The notes beneath the pieces are model-generated. The model was not told where the DNA came from and made no database searches. It worked only from the letters and a program-made list of their open reading frames with translations. Below are positions 1-9,369 of a DNA stretch of 52,120 nucleotides, one piece after another; position 1 is the stretch's first letter, and each line of letters opens with the position of its first letter. The stretch is from assembly GCF_000331245.1 (NCBI RefSeq), contig NZ_ANFZ01000012.1, positions 1 to 52,120 of the forward strand, written 5' to 3'. This DNA comes from Blastomonas sp. AAP53. Its GTDB lineage: Bacteria > Pseudomonadota > Alphaproteobacteria > Sphingomonadales > Sphingomonadaceae. The position numbers and the translations under genes were made by a program.

Positions 1-1064
1 CCCGCCATATCGGCAGGCTCGGCGTGCCGCTCGCGCGGACCGGGGTGTTCCTCGGTTCGCTGGGCAGCCGCCTCGGCGATATCGTCACGGCCAACGGCGG
101 CACTGTGCTGATGCAGCATGAGGTGATCGAATCGCGCCGCACCACCGGCGGCCTCTGGCAGTCACGTCTGCGCGATTGCACCACGGGCGATGAAAGCGTG
201 ATCCTGTCGCACAACCTGGTCATCGCGACCGGGGGCTATCAGCAGCCCGACGACGTTGCAGCCGCGCAGGTGGCGGGCCAGTCCCTGGATGCGCGCGTCG
301 GCACCCGGCTGCTGGCGTCCGATGCCTTGCTGCGGCGTGGCGGGCTCGATGCCCTGCGCGAACGACTGGCTGCATGTCCGGCCCCGAAGGTGGCCATCGT
401 GGGCGCGTCGACCAGCGCGCTGGCATCGGCGGCCTTGCTGCTCAAATCCGACCTCGCCCTGGGCGAAGGCGCGCTCACCCTGTTGCATCGCACGGCTTTG
501 CGGCCGTTCTATCCCTCCGCCGAAGCCGCACTGGCCGACGGATTTACCGATTTCGGCGAGGACGACATCTGCCCTGTCAGCGGGTTCGTCTATCGGCTGG
601 CGGGATTCCGGCTCGAAGCCCGTGACCTTGTCTTGCGGATGCTGGCTGTGGGCGGTCGCGCGCCCGATCCGCGGATGCGCCTGCACCGGCTGGACAGCGC
701 CACCGATGCGCAGGCTGGCGCCATTCTCGATTCGGCTGATGTGGTGATCGGCGCGCTGGGCTACCGTCCGCATGCCTTGCCGCTGTATGCTGCCGACGGG
801 ATGCGGATAGAGCTTTGCACCGATACGCCGGGGCGCCCGCGGTTGACCGACCAGCAATGCCGCGTGATCGACGCTGCCGGCAAACCCCTGCCCAATGCCT
901 ATGGCATCGGATTGGCGGCAGGCTTCGTCCCCGAAGGACCGCTGGGCGGCGAGCGCAGCTTCAAGGGCAAGGCCAATGGCCTGTGGCTCTGGCAGAACGA
1001 TGTCGGTCAGATGATCGTGAAACAGATCGTCACCGGCCGCCAGCGCAAGCGCAGGGCCGCATGA
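1..1064 (+). CDS. FAD/NAD(P)-binding oxidoreductase, 3' part
   Basis: The open frame runs in from the left edge without a convincing start, so the N-terminal part with the first FAD-binding motif is missing. What is visible is a Rossmann-type segment (VAIVGASTSALASAALLL) about 125 residues into the visible frame, an ATGGY motif before it, and a second strand ending in GALGYRPHALPLY. This is the layout of flavin-dependent monooxygenases and pyridine-nucleotide-disulfide oxidoreductases with a second nucleotide-binding domain. The C-terminal stretch (AYGIGLAAGFVPEGPLGGE) resembles the terminal FAD-contact region of that family. The stop overlaps the start of the following glycosyltransferase (ATGA), so the two are probably co-transcribed. 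The substrate is unknown. Confidence 0.7.
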   Translation, partial: RHIGRLGVPLARTGVFLGSLGSRLGDIVTANGGTVLMQHEVIESRRTTGGLWQSRLRDCTTGDESVILSHNLVIATGGYQQPDDVAAAQVAGQSLDARVGTRLLASDALLRRGGLDALRERLAACPAPKVAIVGASTSALASAALLLKSDLALGEGALTLLHRTALRPFYPSAEAALADGFTDFGEDDICPVSGFVYRLAGFRLEARDLVLRMLAVGGRAPDPRMRLHRLDSATDAQAGAILDSADVVIGALGYRPHALPLYAADGMRIELCTDTPGRPRLTDQQCRVIDAAGKPLPNAYGIGLAAGFVPEGPLGGERSFKGKANGLWLWQNDVGQMIVKQIVTGRQRKRRAA

Positions 1065-2125
1065 CCTCACCGGTGGTCAGCGTCATCATGCCCGCCTATA
1101 ACGGCGCGGGACTGATTGGCGAGACGATCCAGTCCGTCCTGGCGCAGAGCTTCGAGGATTTCGAGCTTGTGATCGTCGACGATTGTTCGACGGACACGAC
1201 CTGGGATGTGCTGCAGGGCTATCGCGACCCTCGCATCCGCTGCCTGAGGGCCCCGGTGAATGGCGGGCCTGTCCAGGCGCGCAACCTGGCGTTCAGCCAG
1301 GCGCGCGGGCGCTATATCGTCGGGCTGGATCAGGATGATCTTTGCACGCCCGACCGCTTTGCCCAGCAAGTGGCGTTTCTCGACGCGCATCCCGATTTCG
1401 CCCTGGTCGCCAGCGCCTGCCGGTTATTGCGGGACGGGCGCGAGCAGGACTGGTCGGGGATGCGCCTGTTCACCCCTGACGCCATCGACTGGCTGCTGAT
1501 GCTGTGCAATCCGCTGGCCTGGTCTTCGGTCATGTTCCGCGCCGAGGCTGCGCGACGGCTCGTCCCGTTCGAACGGCAGGAGGTGCTGTATGCCGAGGAT
1601 TTCGACTTTTACCACCGGATCCGCAAGCATGGCCGGATTGCCCGGATCGATACGCCGCTGCTGGTCTATCGCTGCCACCCCGAGGGCGCATCGAAGAAAT
1701 ATGAAGACGCGATGTGCGCCAGCGCGGCCCGGGTGCTGGGCGATCACTATGGCGCCATCTTCGGCGAGCGGGCGCAGGCCTGCGGCGCGCTGGTCGGCAA
1801 GCATCTGATGCACGGTCTGCCGGTCCCCGATCTGTCGACGCTCAGGCAGGTGGCGGACATCATGGCGACGCTGCACCGTCAGTTTCTCCAGCGCTGCACA
1901 CCCGATGCGGCCAGCCGCCGGATCATTGACCGCGAATATGCCAGGCTGTGGTGGACACTGGTGCGCCCGGCGCTGCGCTGGCGGATCGTCAGCCTGCGCG
2001 ATGTATTGCCGCTGCGCCCCGCCTGTGTGCCGCTGGCACTCACCCAGCCCGACTGGCTGGTCTCGCCGCTGGTCGGGATCGTTCGCGGCGTGATGCGCAA
2101 GGCCATGGCAAGCGAGCTCGCCTAG
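1061..2125 (+). CDS. Family 2 glycosyltransferase
   Basis: The 354-residue protein starts with SVIMPAYNG, the first strand of a GT-A fold. It has VDDCSTD near residues 39-45 for nucleotide-sugar binding and a DQDD motif near 89-92 that serves as the metal-binding DXD site. This is the pattern of inverting GT2 enzymes that transfer a sugar from a nucleotide donor, usually for surface polysaccharide or lipopolysaccharide. The ATG overlaps the TGA of the flavoprotein gene by four bases, which decides the start. The C-terminal third has no transmembrane segment and may bind the acceptor. With the phosphatase next door it suggests an exopolysaccharide locus, but the sugar and acceptor cannot be told. 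Confidence 0.88.
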   Translation: MTSPVVSVIMPAYNGAGLIGETIQSVLAQSFEDFELVIVDDCSTDTTWDVLQGYRDPRIRCLRAPVNGGPVQARNLAFSQARGRYIVGLDQDDLCTPDRFAQQVAFLDAHPDFALVASACRLLRDGREQDWSGMRLFTPDAIDWLLMLCNPLAWSSVMFRAEAARRLVPFERQEVLYAEDFDFYHRIRKHGRIARIDTPLLVYRCHPEGASKKYEDAMCASAARVLGDHYGAIFGERAQACGALVGKHLMHGLPVPDLSTLRQVADIMATLHRQFLQRCTPDAASRRIIDREYARLWWTLVRPALRWRIVSLRDVLPLRPACVPLALTQPDWLVSPLVGIVRGVMRKAMASELA

Positions 2126-2135
2126 ACTCTGGCAA

Positions 2136-2159
2136 GGTCCGCCATACCGCAGGCGGGCC
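2136..2159. terminator. Possible weak terminator hairpin
   Basis: GGTCCGCC and GGCGGGCC form an 8-bp stem with one G-T pair and an 8-base loop, between the convergent glycosyltransferase and phosphatase genes. There is no T-run, so this is a weak call based mostly on position. Confidence 0.3.
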
Positions 2160-2173
2160 CGCCAGGCTCTGCC

Positions 2174-2644
2174 TCACCTCGCAGCATCGAAATGGCGGAG
2201 CACACCATCGGCAATTGCACTGGCATCGGCCCACGTCGCCTCAAAGCCGCTTGCATCGCCATAATAGGGGTCGGCCACCGCCTGGCCGGCGCGCCCTTCG
2301 ACCAGATCGAGCGCCAGGCGAAGCTCGGCGCGAGGGTGTGACGGCGCCATCGCACGCAGCCCGGCCAGGTTATCATGGTCCATCGCCAGGATCAGATCGA
2401 AACGGGTGAAGTCCTCGGCCCGGACTTGGCGTGCGCGCAGCATGGCGATATCGACGCCATGCTGCCGGGCCACGGCAATGGCACGGGGATCGGGCGCATC
2501 GCCGCTGTGCCATCCGCCAGTACCGGCTGAATCGACCGTCCAACCCAGATCACGCTGGCGCACGGCGTGGCGCAGCGCGCCATCTGCCAGCGGCGAACGG
2601 CAGATATTGCCCAGGCACACGAACAGGATCGATGGCGTGGTCAT
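2174..2644 (-). CDS. Low-molecular-weight protein tyrosine phosphatase
   Basis: The 156-residue protein has the P-loop CLGNICRS at residues 10-17 (nucleophile Cys10, Arg16) and the general-acid Asp near 125 in ADPYYGD. Together these define the LMW-PTP family, and the length fits. The ATG at 2644 is chosen because the P-loop normally lies about ten residues from the start; the frame continues upstream without family similarity. Relatives such as Wzb and Etp dephosphorylate tyrosine autokinases that control exopolysaccharide export, which fits the neighbouring glycosyltransferase. No kinase gene is visible, so the partner is inferred. Arsenate reductases share the fold but have a different residue context. 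Confidence 0.9.
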   Translation of the reverse strand: MTTPSILFVCLGNICRSPLADGALRHAVRQRDLGWTVDSAGTGGWHSGDAPDPRAIAVARQHGVDIAMLRARQVRAEDFTRFDLILAMDHDNLAGLRAMAPSHPRAELRLALDLVEGRAGQAVADPYYGDASGFEATWADASAIADGVLRHFDAAR

Positions 2645-2748
2645 GCGTTCTCCGTTGCGATCTCGCTCTGCCGTTTGACGCTTGCGCGCGGGCACGGCTC
2701 TGCTAGCCAAGGCATTCAACAATAACAAGCAACGGGAGAGCCAGCCGC

Positions 2749-4353
2749 ATGTCGGATCCAGTCGAGCAACATGATCCGGCCGCATCCGGCCTTTCGCCCG
2801 CCACCCATGCCAGCCCCTATGCCTGGTATGGTCTGGGCATCCTGTTCCTCGTCTATGTGCTCAATTTCATCGACCGGCAGATCATCACCATCCTGGCGCC
2901 CGACATCAAGGCGGACCTTGGGCTGGACGATGCCGATATCGGCTTTCTGTATGGCACCGCCTTTGCGGTGTTCTACGCCCTGTTCGGCATTCCGCTCGGG
3001 CGGCTGGCCGATAGCTGGAACCGGGTGCGGCTGCTGACCGCAGGCCTTGCGATCTGGTCGGCGATGACCGCGCTGTCCGGCTTTGCCAAGAACGGCACGA
3101 CCCTGGGCCTCGCGCGCATGGGCGTGGGCATCGGCGAGGCGACGGCGAGCCCGTCAGCCTATTCGCTGATCTCCGACATGTTCCCCAAGCGGATGCGCGG
3201 CACGGCGCTGGCGATCTATTCGGCGGGGCTGTATTTCGGCGGCGGCATTTCGCTGATGATCGGCGGATTTATTGTTGCGGGCTGGAACGAGGCCTATCCG
3301 GGCGGTGGCCCGCTCGGGCTGGTTGGCTGGCAGGCGGCGTTCATGGCGGTGGGGCTGCCCGGACTGCTGCTCGCGGCCTGGGTCGCCACCCTGCGCGAGC
3401 CGGTGCGCGGGCTGGTCGACGGCCTGCCGACGCCGCCCACCGCAGAGCCGTTTCGCGGTTTCGTGCAGGAACTGTTTGCCGTCATCCCGCCGTTCACGCT
3501 GATTGCGGCAGCCCAGCGCGGCGCCTCGGCGCTCGTCACCAACGTGGCGGCCGTCGCCATCATCGCGCTCGCTGCCTCCGGACTGATCTGGCTGACCGGG
3601 GCAACGCTGCAATGGATCTGCATCGGCGTGGGCTATTATGCCGTGTTCTCCTGGGCATCCTCGCTCAGGCAGCGCGATTCGGCCACGTTTGCCTTGATCT
3701 GGGGCTCGCCGGCCTTTCTCTACACGATCCTCGGCTATGGCTGCGTCGCGTTCCTGTCTTATGCCTCGACAGCCTTCGGCCCCAGCTATGCCGCGCAGGT
3801 GCTCGGCGAATCGACCGCGCGGATCGGCTTCTGGCTCGGCGGCGGCGGGGCGGCGGGGGGCTTTCTGGGGGTCATCATCGGCGGACGGTTGTCGGACTGG
3901 CTGCGCGGGCGATACGCATCGGGCCGGATCATGGTGATCGCCTTTGGCCTGCTCGCGCCGGTCATCCCGATCTATCTGGCCTTCACAACCGTGTCCGATC
4001 CGGCATCGGACATGGACTTCGTGCGCTTCGCCATCTTCGTATCGCTCGCCAACATGCTGGCAAGTTCGGCGCTGGGGGCAGCGGCGGCCACAACGCAGGA
4101 TCTGGTGATGCCCCGGATGCGCGGCACTGCCACAGCGACCTTCTTTCTGGCGACAACATTGTTCGGGCTGGCGCTGGGTCCGTATCTGGCCGGGCAGATG
4201 TCGGTAATCTCGGGGAGCCTTTCGACAGGCGTGCTCTCGATCCTGGTGATCGTGCCGGTGGGCATCACATTGCTGGTGCTGGCCTATCGCGCCGTGCCGC
4301 TGGCTGAGCGCACGGTGGTCGAACGCGCTCGCGCAGCCGGCGAGGATGTCTGA
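2749..4353 (+). CDS. MFS transporter, spinster-like
   Basis: The 534-residue protein has about twelve hydrophobic segments. The first (YAWYGLGILFLVYVLNFIDRQII) is followed by the MFS loop 2-3 motif GRLADSWNRVRLL. The segment RMGVGIGEATASPSAYSLISDMFPKRMRGTALAIYSAGLYFGGG is typical of the spinster-like MFS subfamily, frequent in sphingomonad degradation loci. A charged 20-residue N-terminus precedes the first helix. The start has a GGGAGA site upstream. The gene diverges from the phosphatase gene with about 100 bases between them. The cargo is unknown; organic acids or small hydrophobic compounds would be usual. Confidence 0.85.
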   Translation: MSDPVEQHDPAASGLSPATHASPYAWYGLGILFLVYVLNFIDRQIITILAPDIKADLGLDDADIGFLYGTAFAVFYALFGIPLGRLADSWNRVRLLTAGLAIWSAMTALSGFAKNGTTLGLARMGVGIGEATASPSAYSLISDMFPKRMRGTALAIYSAGLYFGGGISLMIGGFIVAGWNEAYPGGGPLGLVGWQAAFMAVGLPGLLLAAWVATLREPVRGLVDGLPTPPTAEPFRGFVQELFAVIPPFTLIAAAQRGASALVTNVAAVAIIALAASGLIWLTGATLQWICIGVGYYAVFSWASSLRQRDSATFALIWGSPAFLYTILGYGCVAFLSYASTAFGPSYAAQVLGESTARIGFWLGGGGAAGGFLGVIIGGRLSDWLRGRYASGRIMVIAFGLLAPVIPIYLAFTTVSDPASDMDFVRFAIFVSLANMLASSALGAAAATTQDLVMPRMRGTATATFFLATTLFGLALGPYLAGQMSVISGSLSTGVLSILVIVPVGITLLVLAYRAVPLAERTVVERARAAGEDV

Positions 4354-4359
4354 CAGGCC

Positions 4360-4393
4360 GATCCGGGTGGTGCCGCTGGCACCGCCCCGGATC
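4360..4393. terminator. Bidirectional terminator hairpin
   Basis: GATCCGGGTGGTGCC and GGCACCGCCCCGGATC pair with a three-base loop and a one-base bulge, between the stop codons of the convergent MFS gene and katE. The strong GC stem and its position support a shared terminator; there is no clear T-run. Confidence 0.55.
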
Positions 4394-4405
4394 AGGTGAG
4401 GTCGA

Positions 4406-6484
4406 TCAGGCGAGCATGCGCACGCCCGGCTCGCGATCATAAAAGCGCGTCGATGCAGCCTTGATGAAGTCGTCGCCGATTGCGGTGACGCCTGCATCGG
4501 GTTCGACACCTGCCTTCTCGAGCAGGGGCTTGGCCGCCTTGGTGTGGCCGATCGCCTTCAGATGACCAAAGGCATCCATCGCAAACTGGACTGCCGCGGC
4601 TTCCTTGAGCAGCATCTTGGTGCCGTCCTCCGACAGCACGATCGCCACCGCATCGAACAGCTGGCTCGGGCTACCGGCGAGCTGGCCATCGGCCTTGCGC
4701 ATCTTGCCATCAGAGAGCTTCGCCCCGCCCACCTTGGGTGCGACGATGAACACGGTGGCCCCGGCCTTTTCGATGGCCTTGGTCAGCATATCGAGCTCGC
4801 CTGCATCGGTGCCGTCCGCAATCAGCACGCCGACCTTGCGGCCTTCCAGCGTCGCCTTCATGTTCTTGTGGATCGACAGCGCATCCGAAGCCTTCATGTC
4901 GACCGGCTTGCGCGCGGCCTCGGCCTTGGCGGGCAGTTCGATGTTCAACCCGTCGGCGACCCGTTTGGCGAGGTCTTCATCGACATTGCGCAGATTGGCG
5001 ACCATCCGGGCGGGCACCTGGTCGAGATCGGCGACCTTCGATAGCTCGAACACAAACGATGAGGCGATGTGCGCCTGCTCGTTTGCGGTCTGCGAACGGT
5101 AGAACAGCCGCGCCTGGCTGTAGTGGTCGGCAAATAGCTCTGCCCGCACGCGCAGCTTGTCGCCCGTCTCATTGGGTCCGCTGACAAGGTTGGTGGTGGA
5201 AAAGCCCTTGGCCGCGCTTTCACGCGGGCCTGCTTCCTCGCCATGTTCGGCAAGGCTGTTGGGCTCGTAATTGGCGCGGCCCTTGGGGACCATCGTCTGC
5301 ATCATGCCATCGCGCTGGAAATTGCCGAACGGGCAGCGAGGCGCGTTGACCGGGATCTGGTGGAAGTTGGTCGTTCCCAGCCGCGACTTTTGCGTATCGA
5401 GATAGCTGAACAGCCGTCCCTGCAGCAGCGGATCGTTCGAGAAATCGATTCCCGGAACGATATTGCTCGGCAGGAACGCGACCTGCTCGGTCTCGGCGAA
5501 GAAATTGTCGACATTGCGGTTGAGCGTCATCGTGCCGATGATCCGCACCGGCACATCCTCTTCGGGGATCAGCTTGGTCGCATCGAGCACATCATAAGGC
5601 TGCGCATCGGCAAATGCCTGGTCGAACACCTGGATTCCCAGCTCCCATTCGGGGAAATCACCGCCGGCGATCGCCTCGAACAGGTCGCGGCGATGATAAT
5701 CATTGTCCGCCGCCTGCAGCTTCAAGGCCTCGTCCCAGATCGTCGACTGAAGACCCAGCTTGGGCTTCCAGTGGAACTTGACGAAGCTCGCCTTGCCCTC
5801 GGCATTGACCATCTTGAAGGTGTGAACCCCAAAACCTTCGATCATGCGCAGACTGCGCGGAAGGGTGCGATCGGACATCGCCCACATCAGCATGTGCGTC
5901 GATTCGGGCATCAGCGAGGCCCAGTCCCAGAAGGTGTCGTGTGCGCTGCCGGCCTGCGGATAGCCGCGATCGGCCTCCATCTTCACCGCATGGACCAGAT
6001 CGGGGAACTTGATCGCGTCCTGGATGAAGAACACCGGGATGTTGTTGCCGACGAGGTCCCAATTGCCCTCGCGGGTGTAGAACTTGACCGCAAAGCCGCG
6101 CACGTCGCGCGGGGTATCGACCGAACCGGCGCCGCCTGCGACCGTGGAAAAGCGCACGAACACTTCGGTTTTCTCGCCCTTGGTGAACACGGCTGCCTTG
6201 CTGAGATCCGAGATGTCGTCGGTCGCCTCGAACACGCCGTGCGCGCCGGTGCCGCGCGCGTGGACGATCCGCTCGGGGATCCGCTCATGGTCGAAGTGGA
6301 AGATCTTCTCACGCAGCACGAAATCCTCGAGCAGCGTGGGGCCGCGCGCTCCCGACTTCAGGCTGTTCTGGTTGTCCGAAATCGGCATGCCATGGTTGGT
6401 GGTGAGCACCTGCGCGTCGCCGCTGGCCTGCTGATGGGTTTCACCGCCCTGGCCGGTGCTTGTCTCGTGGGGGGATTTCGTCAT
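4406..6484 (-). CDS. katE: Large-subunit catalase HPII type
   Basis: The 692-residue protein decomposes hydrogen peroxide with heme. The N-terminal catalase core shows [16 protein letters not shown] with the distal His near residue 75, and [16 protein letters not shown] with the catalytic Asn near 147. [14 protein letters not shown] holds the proximal Tyr that ligates the heme iron. Residues from about 540 to the end form the flavodoxin-like (DJ-1/PfpI-type) domain that separates large-subunit catalases (about 700-750 residues) from small ones. The ATG at 6484 is preceded by AGGAG at good spacing; the frame extends 13 residues further up without such a site. It is a single gene, convergent with the MFS gene, and probably under general stress control. 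The link to the catabolic cluster is positional only. Confidence 0.96.
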   Translation of the reverse strand: MTKSPHETSTGQGGETHQQASGDAQVLTTNHGMPISDNQNSLKSGARGPTLLEDFVLREKIFHFDHERIPERIVHARGTGAHGVFEATDDISDLSKAAVFTKGEKTEVFVRFSTVAGGAGSVDTPRDVRGFAVKFYTREGNWDLVGNNIPVFFIQDAIKFPDLVHAVKMEADRGYPQAGSAHDTFWDWASLMPESTHMLMWAMSDRTLPRSLRMIEGFGVHTFKMVNAEGKASFVKFHWKPKLGLQSTIWDEALKLQAADNDYHRRDLFEAIAGGDFPEWELGIQVFDQAFADAQPYDVLDATKLIPEEDVPVRIIGTMTLNRNVDNFFAETEQVAFLPSNIVPGIDFSNDPLLQGRLFSYLDTQKSRLGTTNFHQIPVNAPRCPFGNFQRDGMMQTMVPKGRANYEPNSLAEHGEEAGPRESAAKGFSTTNLVSGPNETGDKLRVRAELFADHYSQARLFYRSQTANEQAHIASSFVFELSKVADLDQVPARMVANLRNVDEDLAKRVADGLNIELPAKAEAARKPVDMKASDALSIHKNMKATLEGRKVGVLIADGTDAGELDMLTKAIEKAGATVFIVAPKVGGAKLSDGKMRKADGQLAGSPSQLFDAVAIVLSEDGTKMLLKEAAAVQFAMDAFGHLKAIGHTKAAKPLLEKAGVEPDAGVTAIGDDFIKAASTRFYDREPGVRMLA

Positions 6485-6663
6485 GCGTAGCTCCTGCTGA
6501 TCACAGATCAACGCACGGATCACCGGCCTTTTACTTGCCTGTCACGGTCGCGCGCCAACCAGGCGCACTCGCGCCGTTGCGCCACCTACGCGCCGACGCA
6601 GCATGTGATGCATGCGGTGCAAGAGAATCTGGCGGGCGGGCCGGTTATGGGTTTTGAGAGGCC

Positions 6664-7851
6664 TTACCCCTCCGCTTCGACCGCTCCGCTTGCCAGCAGC
6701 GCCTCGATCCGCGCCGCATCATAGCCCAGCCTCGACAGCACGCTTCTGGTATCCGCGCCCGCCTGCGGCAGCACCGCCTCGGCCGATGGCCGCGCGCCGT
6801 TCATCTCGATCGGCAGGCTGGGCAGCATCGTTGTGCTGCCATCGCTCAAGGTCACCGGTTCCAGCCCGCCACTGGCGAGCAGATGCGGATCGTCGAACAT
6901 GTCCTCGGGCCGACCGATCGGCGCGAAGGGCAAACCGGTGCCTTCGAGCTTGGCGATCAGGTCATCGCGCTTCCAGGTTTGCACCAGCGTGCGGATCTGC
7001 GGCATGATCCGCTCGCGCGCCAGCACGCGCGCGGTGTTCTCGCGGATGCTCTCGTCGGCCCAAAGATCGTCGAGCCCGAACAAGGCGCAGAACTTCTCCC
7101 ATAGCGCATCGGTGACCACGCCGATGAAGATCGGCTTGTCGTCGGCGGTCTCGAACACATCGTAGATCGCCCAGGCGCTGATCCGCGCGGGCATCGGCGC
7201 CGCCGGTTTTCCGGTCACTGCGAGTTGCGCCATATGCTGGCCGATCAGGTAGATCGTCGTTTCGAACAGCGAGCTTTGCACCTTCTGCCCACGCCCGGTG
7301 CGGTGCCGCTCCTCGACCGCTGCGAGGATCGCGATCACGCCGAACATGCCGCCGGTGACATCGATCACGCTCGATCCTGCGCGCAAGGGCCTGCCCGGCG
7401 GTCCGGTCATGTAGGCCAGCCCGCCCATCATCTGCGCGACCTCATCGAGCGCGGTGCGCTCTTCATAGGGGCCGGGAAGAAAGCCCTTCTCGCTGCAATA
7501 GATCAGGCGTTCGTTGGTGGCAGACAGCGCCTGATAGCCCAGCCCCAGCCGGTCCATCGCGCCGGGACGGTAGTTCTCGATCAGGATATCGGCGCTCGAT
7601 GCCAGATCGCGCGCCACCGCCAGCCCGTCCGCCGACTTCAGGTCGAGACAGATGCTCGCCTTGTGCCGGTTATACATTGGGAAATAGCCCGCGCCCGACC
7701 CGATCAGCCGCCGCGTCCGGTCACCACCGATCGGCTCGACGCGCACCACCTCGGCCCCCAGCGAGGCGAGGATCGCGCCCACTGCCGGGCCCATCACCAT
7801 GTGCGTGAACTCGACGACCTTGAGGTTCTTGAGCGGTTGCGGCCCGGTCAT
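6664..7851 (-). CDS. Class III (CaiB/BaiF) CoA-transferase
   Basis: The 395-residue protein has the family N-terminus (LKVVEFTHMVMGPAVGAILASLGAEVVRVEP) and the ENYRPGAMDRLGLGY motif. A region around ALDEVAQMMGGLAY supplies the catalytic Asp. Class III enzymes move CoA between carboxylic acids, for example formyl-CoA to oxalate or succinyl-CoA to citramalate. It is the last gene of operon A and overlaps the lyase gene by four bases (ATGA). That pairing suggests it makes the CoA ester which the lyase then cleaves. It is one of three family members in the window and is not closely similar to the other two. The substrate is unknown. Confidence 0.88.
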   Translation of the reverse strand: MTGPQPLKNLKVVEFTHMVMGPAVGAILASLGAEVVRVEPIGGDRTRRLIGSGAGYFPMYNRHKASICLDLKSADGLAVARDLASSADILIENYRPGAMDRLGLGYQALSATNERLIYCSEKGFLPGPYEERTALDEVAQMMGGLAYMTGPPGRPLRAGSSVIDVTGGMFGVIAILAAVEERHRTGRGQKVQSSLFETTIYLIGQHMAQLAVTGKPAAPMPARISAWAIYDVFETADDKPIFIGVVTDALWEKFCALFGLDDLWADESIRENTARVLARERIMPQIRTLVQTWKRDDLIAKLEGTGLPFAPIGRPEDMFDDPHLLASGGLEPVTLSDGSTTMLPSLPIEMNGARPSAEAVLPQAGADTRSVLSRLGYDAARIEALLASGAVEAEG

Positions 7852-8765
7852 GCCCGTTTCCTTTCAAAGCCGAGCGGCAGCCCCGCATCGGGGGTGAAGC
7901 CGTACAAGGGTTCGCCCGGCAGCGCCTCGGCGAGGATGCTGCGCACCGCAAGCAGCGCGTCGAGATCGATCCCGGTATCCACGCCCATCGCTTCGAGCAT
8001 GAACACCAGATCTTCGGTGACGATGTTGCCCGAAGCCCCTGGCGCGAACGGGCAACCGCCCAGCCCCCCCAGCGACGAATCGAGCGTGGTGATCCCCTCG
8101 TCGAGCCCCGCGAGCGCATTGGCAAGGCCTAGCCCGCGCGTGTTGTGCAGGTGGAGCGTCGTCATCTTGTCCGCGCCGACCTCGGCCTTCACCGCGCGCA
8201 CCAGCCGTCTGACCTGCGCGGGGTTGGCATAGCCGGTGGTGTCCGAGAGGCTGAACTCCTGCGCGCCGGCCTCAGCCGAGGCGACCGCCAGCCGCACCAC
8301 CTGCGCCTCGTCGACCGGACCTTCGATGGTGCAGCCGAACGCGGTCGACAGGCCCACGGCGAAGTGCACGCCGCCTGCCCGTGCCAGCCCCGCGATGGTC
8401 GCGATCTCTTCGAGCATCTGCGCATGGCTCTTGCGCACATTCTTCAGGCTGTGCGTTTCGGACATCGAGAACGGGATCGAGATGGCGTGCGCGCCCGCTT
8501 CGATCGCGCGTGCAGCGCCCTTGGCATTGGGGACGAGCGCGACGACGTTGAGCCCGGGGATGGTGCGCGCGAACGCCACGATCTCGGCGCTGTCGGCCAT
8601 CTGGGGCAGAAGCGACGGCGGCACGAAGCTGCCCACCTCGATCTCGCGCACGCCGGCGGCGGCTTCGGCTGCGATCCAGCGTTTCTTGGCTTCGGTCGGC
8701 ATCACGCGGTCGATGCTCTGCAGGCCATCGCGCGGGCCGACCTCGCTGATCAGCACGTCAGGCAT
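7848..8765 (-). CDS. Hydroxymethylglutaryl-CoA lyase family lyase
   Basis: This 305-residue DRE-TIM protein has EVGPRDGLQ at the N-terminus, with the catalytic Arg and metal-binding Asp. It also has HLHNTRGLGLAN and the active-site Cys loop GLGGCPFAPGASGN that is diagnostic of HMG-CoA lyases. These enzymes split 3-hydroxy-3-methylglutaryl-CoA, or related 3-hydroxy-3-substituted acyl-CoA, into acetyl-CoA and a 3-oxo acid. The ATG at 8765 has a GGAG seven bases upstream; the longer frame to 8825 lies inside the small-subunit gene and is less likely. Its place between an aconitase-type isomerase and a CoA-transferase suggests a substrate other than the leucine-degradation intermediate. Confidence 0.9.
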   Translation of the reverse strand: MPDVLISEVGPRDGLQSIDRVMPTEAKKRWIAAEAAAGVREIEVGSFVPPSLLPQMADSAEIVAFARTIPGLNVVALVPNAKGAARAIEAGAHAISIPFSMSETHSLKNVRKSHAQMLEEIATIAGLARAGGVHFAVGLSTAFGCTIEGPVDEAQVVRLAVASAEAGAQEFSLSDTTGYANPAQVRRLVRAVKAEVGADKMTTLHLHNTRGLGLANALAGLDEGITTLDSSLGGLGGCPFAPGASGNIVTEDLVFMLEAMGVDTGIDLDALLAVRSILAEALPGEPLYGFTPDAGLPLGFERKRA

Positions 8766-9369
8766 GGTTTTGCTCCAGATAGACCCAAGGCCGCTTGGCG
8801 CGGTCGGCAGTTTGGAAGGCGGCAATCGCCTCGCGGTGCTTGAATGTCAGATCGATGGCGTCGAGCCCTTCGAGCAGCATCGCCTTGGCTTCACCCTCGA
8901 TCTCGAACGACCAGACGCCCCCGTCGGCGCTGACGGTCTGCGCGGCCAGATCGACTTCGACCGCCTGCCCCGCCAGCTGCGCGATGACCTCGGGCGGCAG
9001 CACCACCGGCACGATGCCGTTGCGCACGCAATTGCTCTGGAAGATCGGCGCAAAGCTCTGCGCGATGATGCAGCGGATGCCATATTCGGCGAGCGCCCAG
9101 ACGGCATGCTCGCGGCTTGACCCGCAGCCGAAATTGCGCCCGCACAGCAGCAAGGTCGCCGCGCTGAATTGCGGCTGGTTGAGCACGAAATCGGGGTCGG
9201 GCGTGCGCGCCGCCGCATCGAGATAGCGCCAGCCAGCGAACAGCCCACCAGCCAGCCCGGTCTTGCCGGTGCTCTTCATCTCGCGCGAGGGGATCATCGC
9301 ATCGGTATCGATATTGTCGCGCAGCAACGGCGCGGCGATCGAGGTGAGCGTCGTGAAAGGTTCAGCCAC
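8758..9369 (-). CDS. Aconitase-family small subunit (LeuD-like)
   Basis: The 203-residue swivel-domain protein contains DNIDTDAMIPSREMKS, GRNFGCGSSREHAVWAL and AQSFAPIFQSNCVRNGIVPV. These are the signatures of small subunits of 3-isopropylmalate dehydratase and related hydro-lyases. I prefer the GTG start at 9369 because GGGAG lies seven bases upstream; an ATG at 9387 would add six residues. It overlaps the large-subunit gene by eight bases and the lyase gene by eight bases, so translation is coupled. With the large subunit it should form a heterodimer that isomerises or hydrates a branched di- or tricarboxylate. Leucine biosynthesis is unlikely given the neighbours. Confidence 0.88.
   Translation of the reverse strand: MAEPFTTLTSIAAPLLRDNIDTDAMIPSREMKSTGKTGLAGGLFAGWRYLDAAARTPDPDFVLNQPQFSAATLLLCGRNFGCGSSREHAVWALAEYGIRCIIAQSFAPIFQSNCVRNGIVPVVLPPEVIAQLAGQAVEVDLAAQTVSADGGVWSFEIEGEAKAMLLEGLDAIDLTFKHREAIAAFQTADRAKRPWVYLEQNHA

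Noticed and set aside
3154-4509. A 451-codon minus-strand frame opposite the MFS gene
   Set aside because: It crosses the terminator and is the shadow of a clear membrane transporter; the translation is His/Arg/Gln-rich without pattern.
5243-6490. A 415-codon plus-strand open frame inside katE
   Set aside because: It lies fully antisense to the catalase core, which has all catalytic residues; no motifs or ribosome binding site support the antisense frame.
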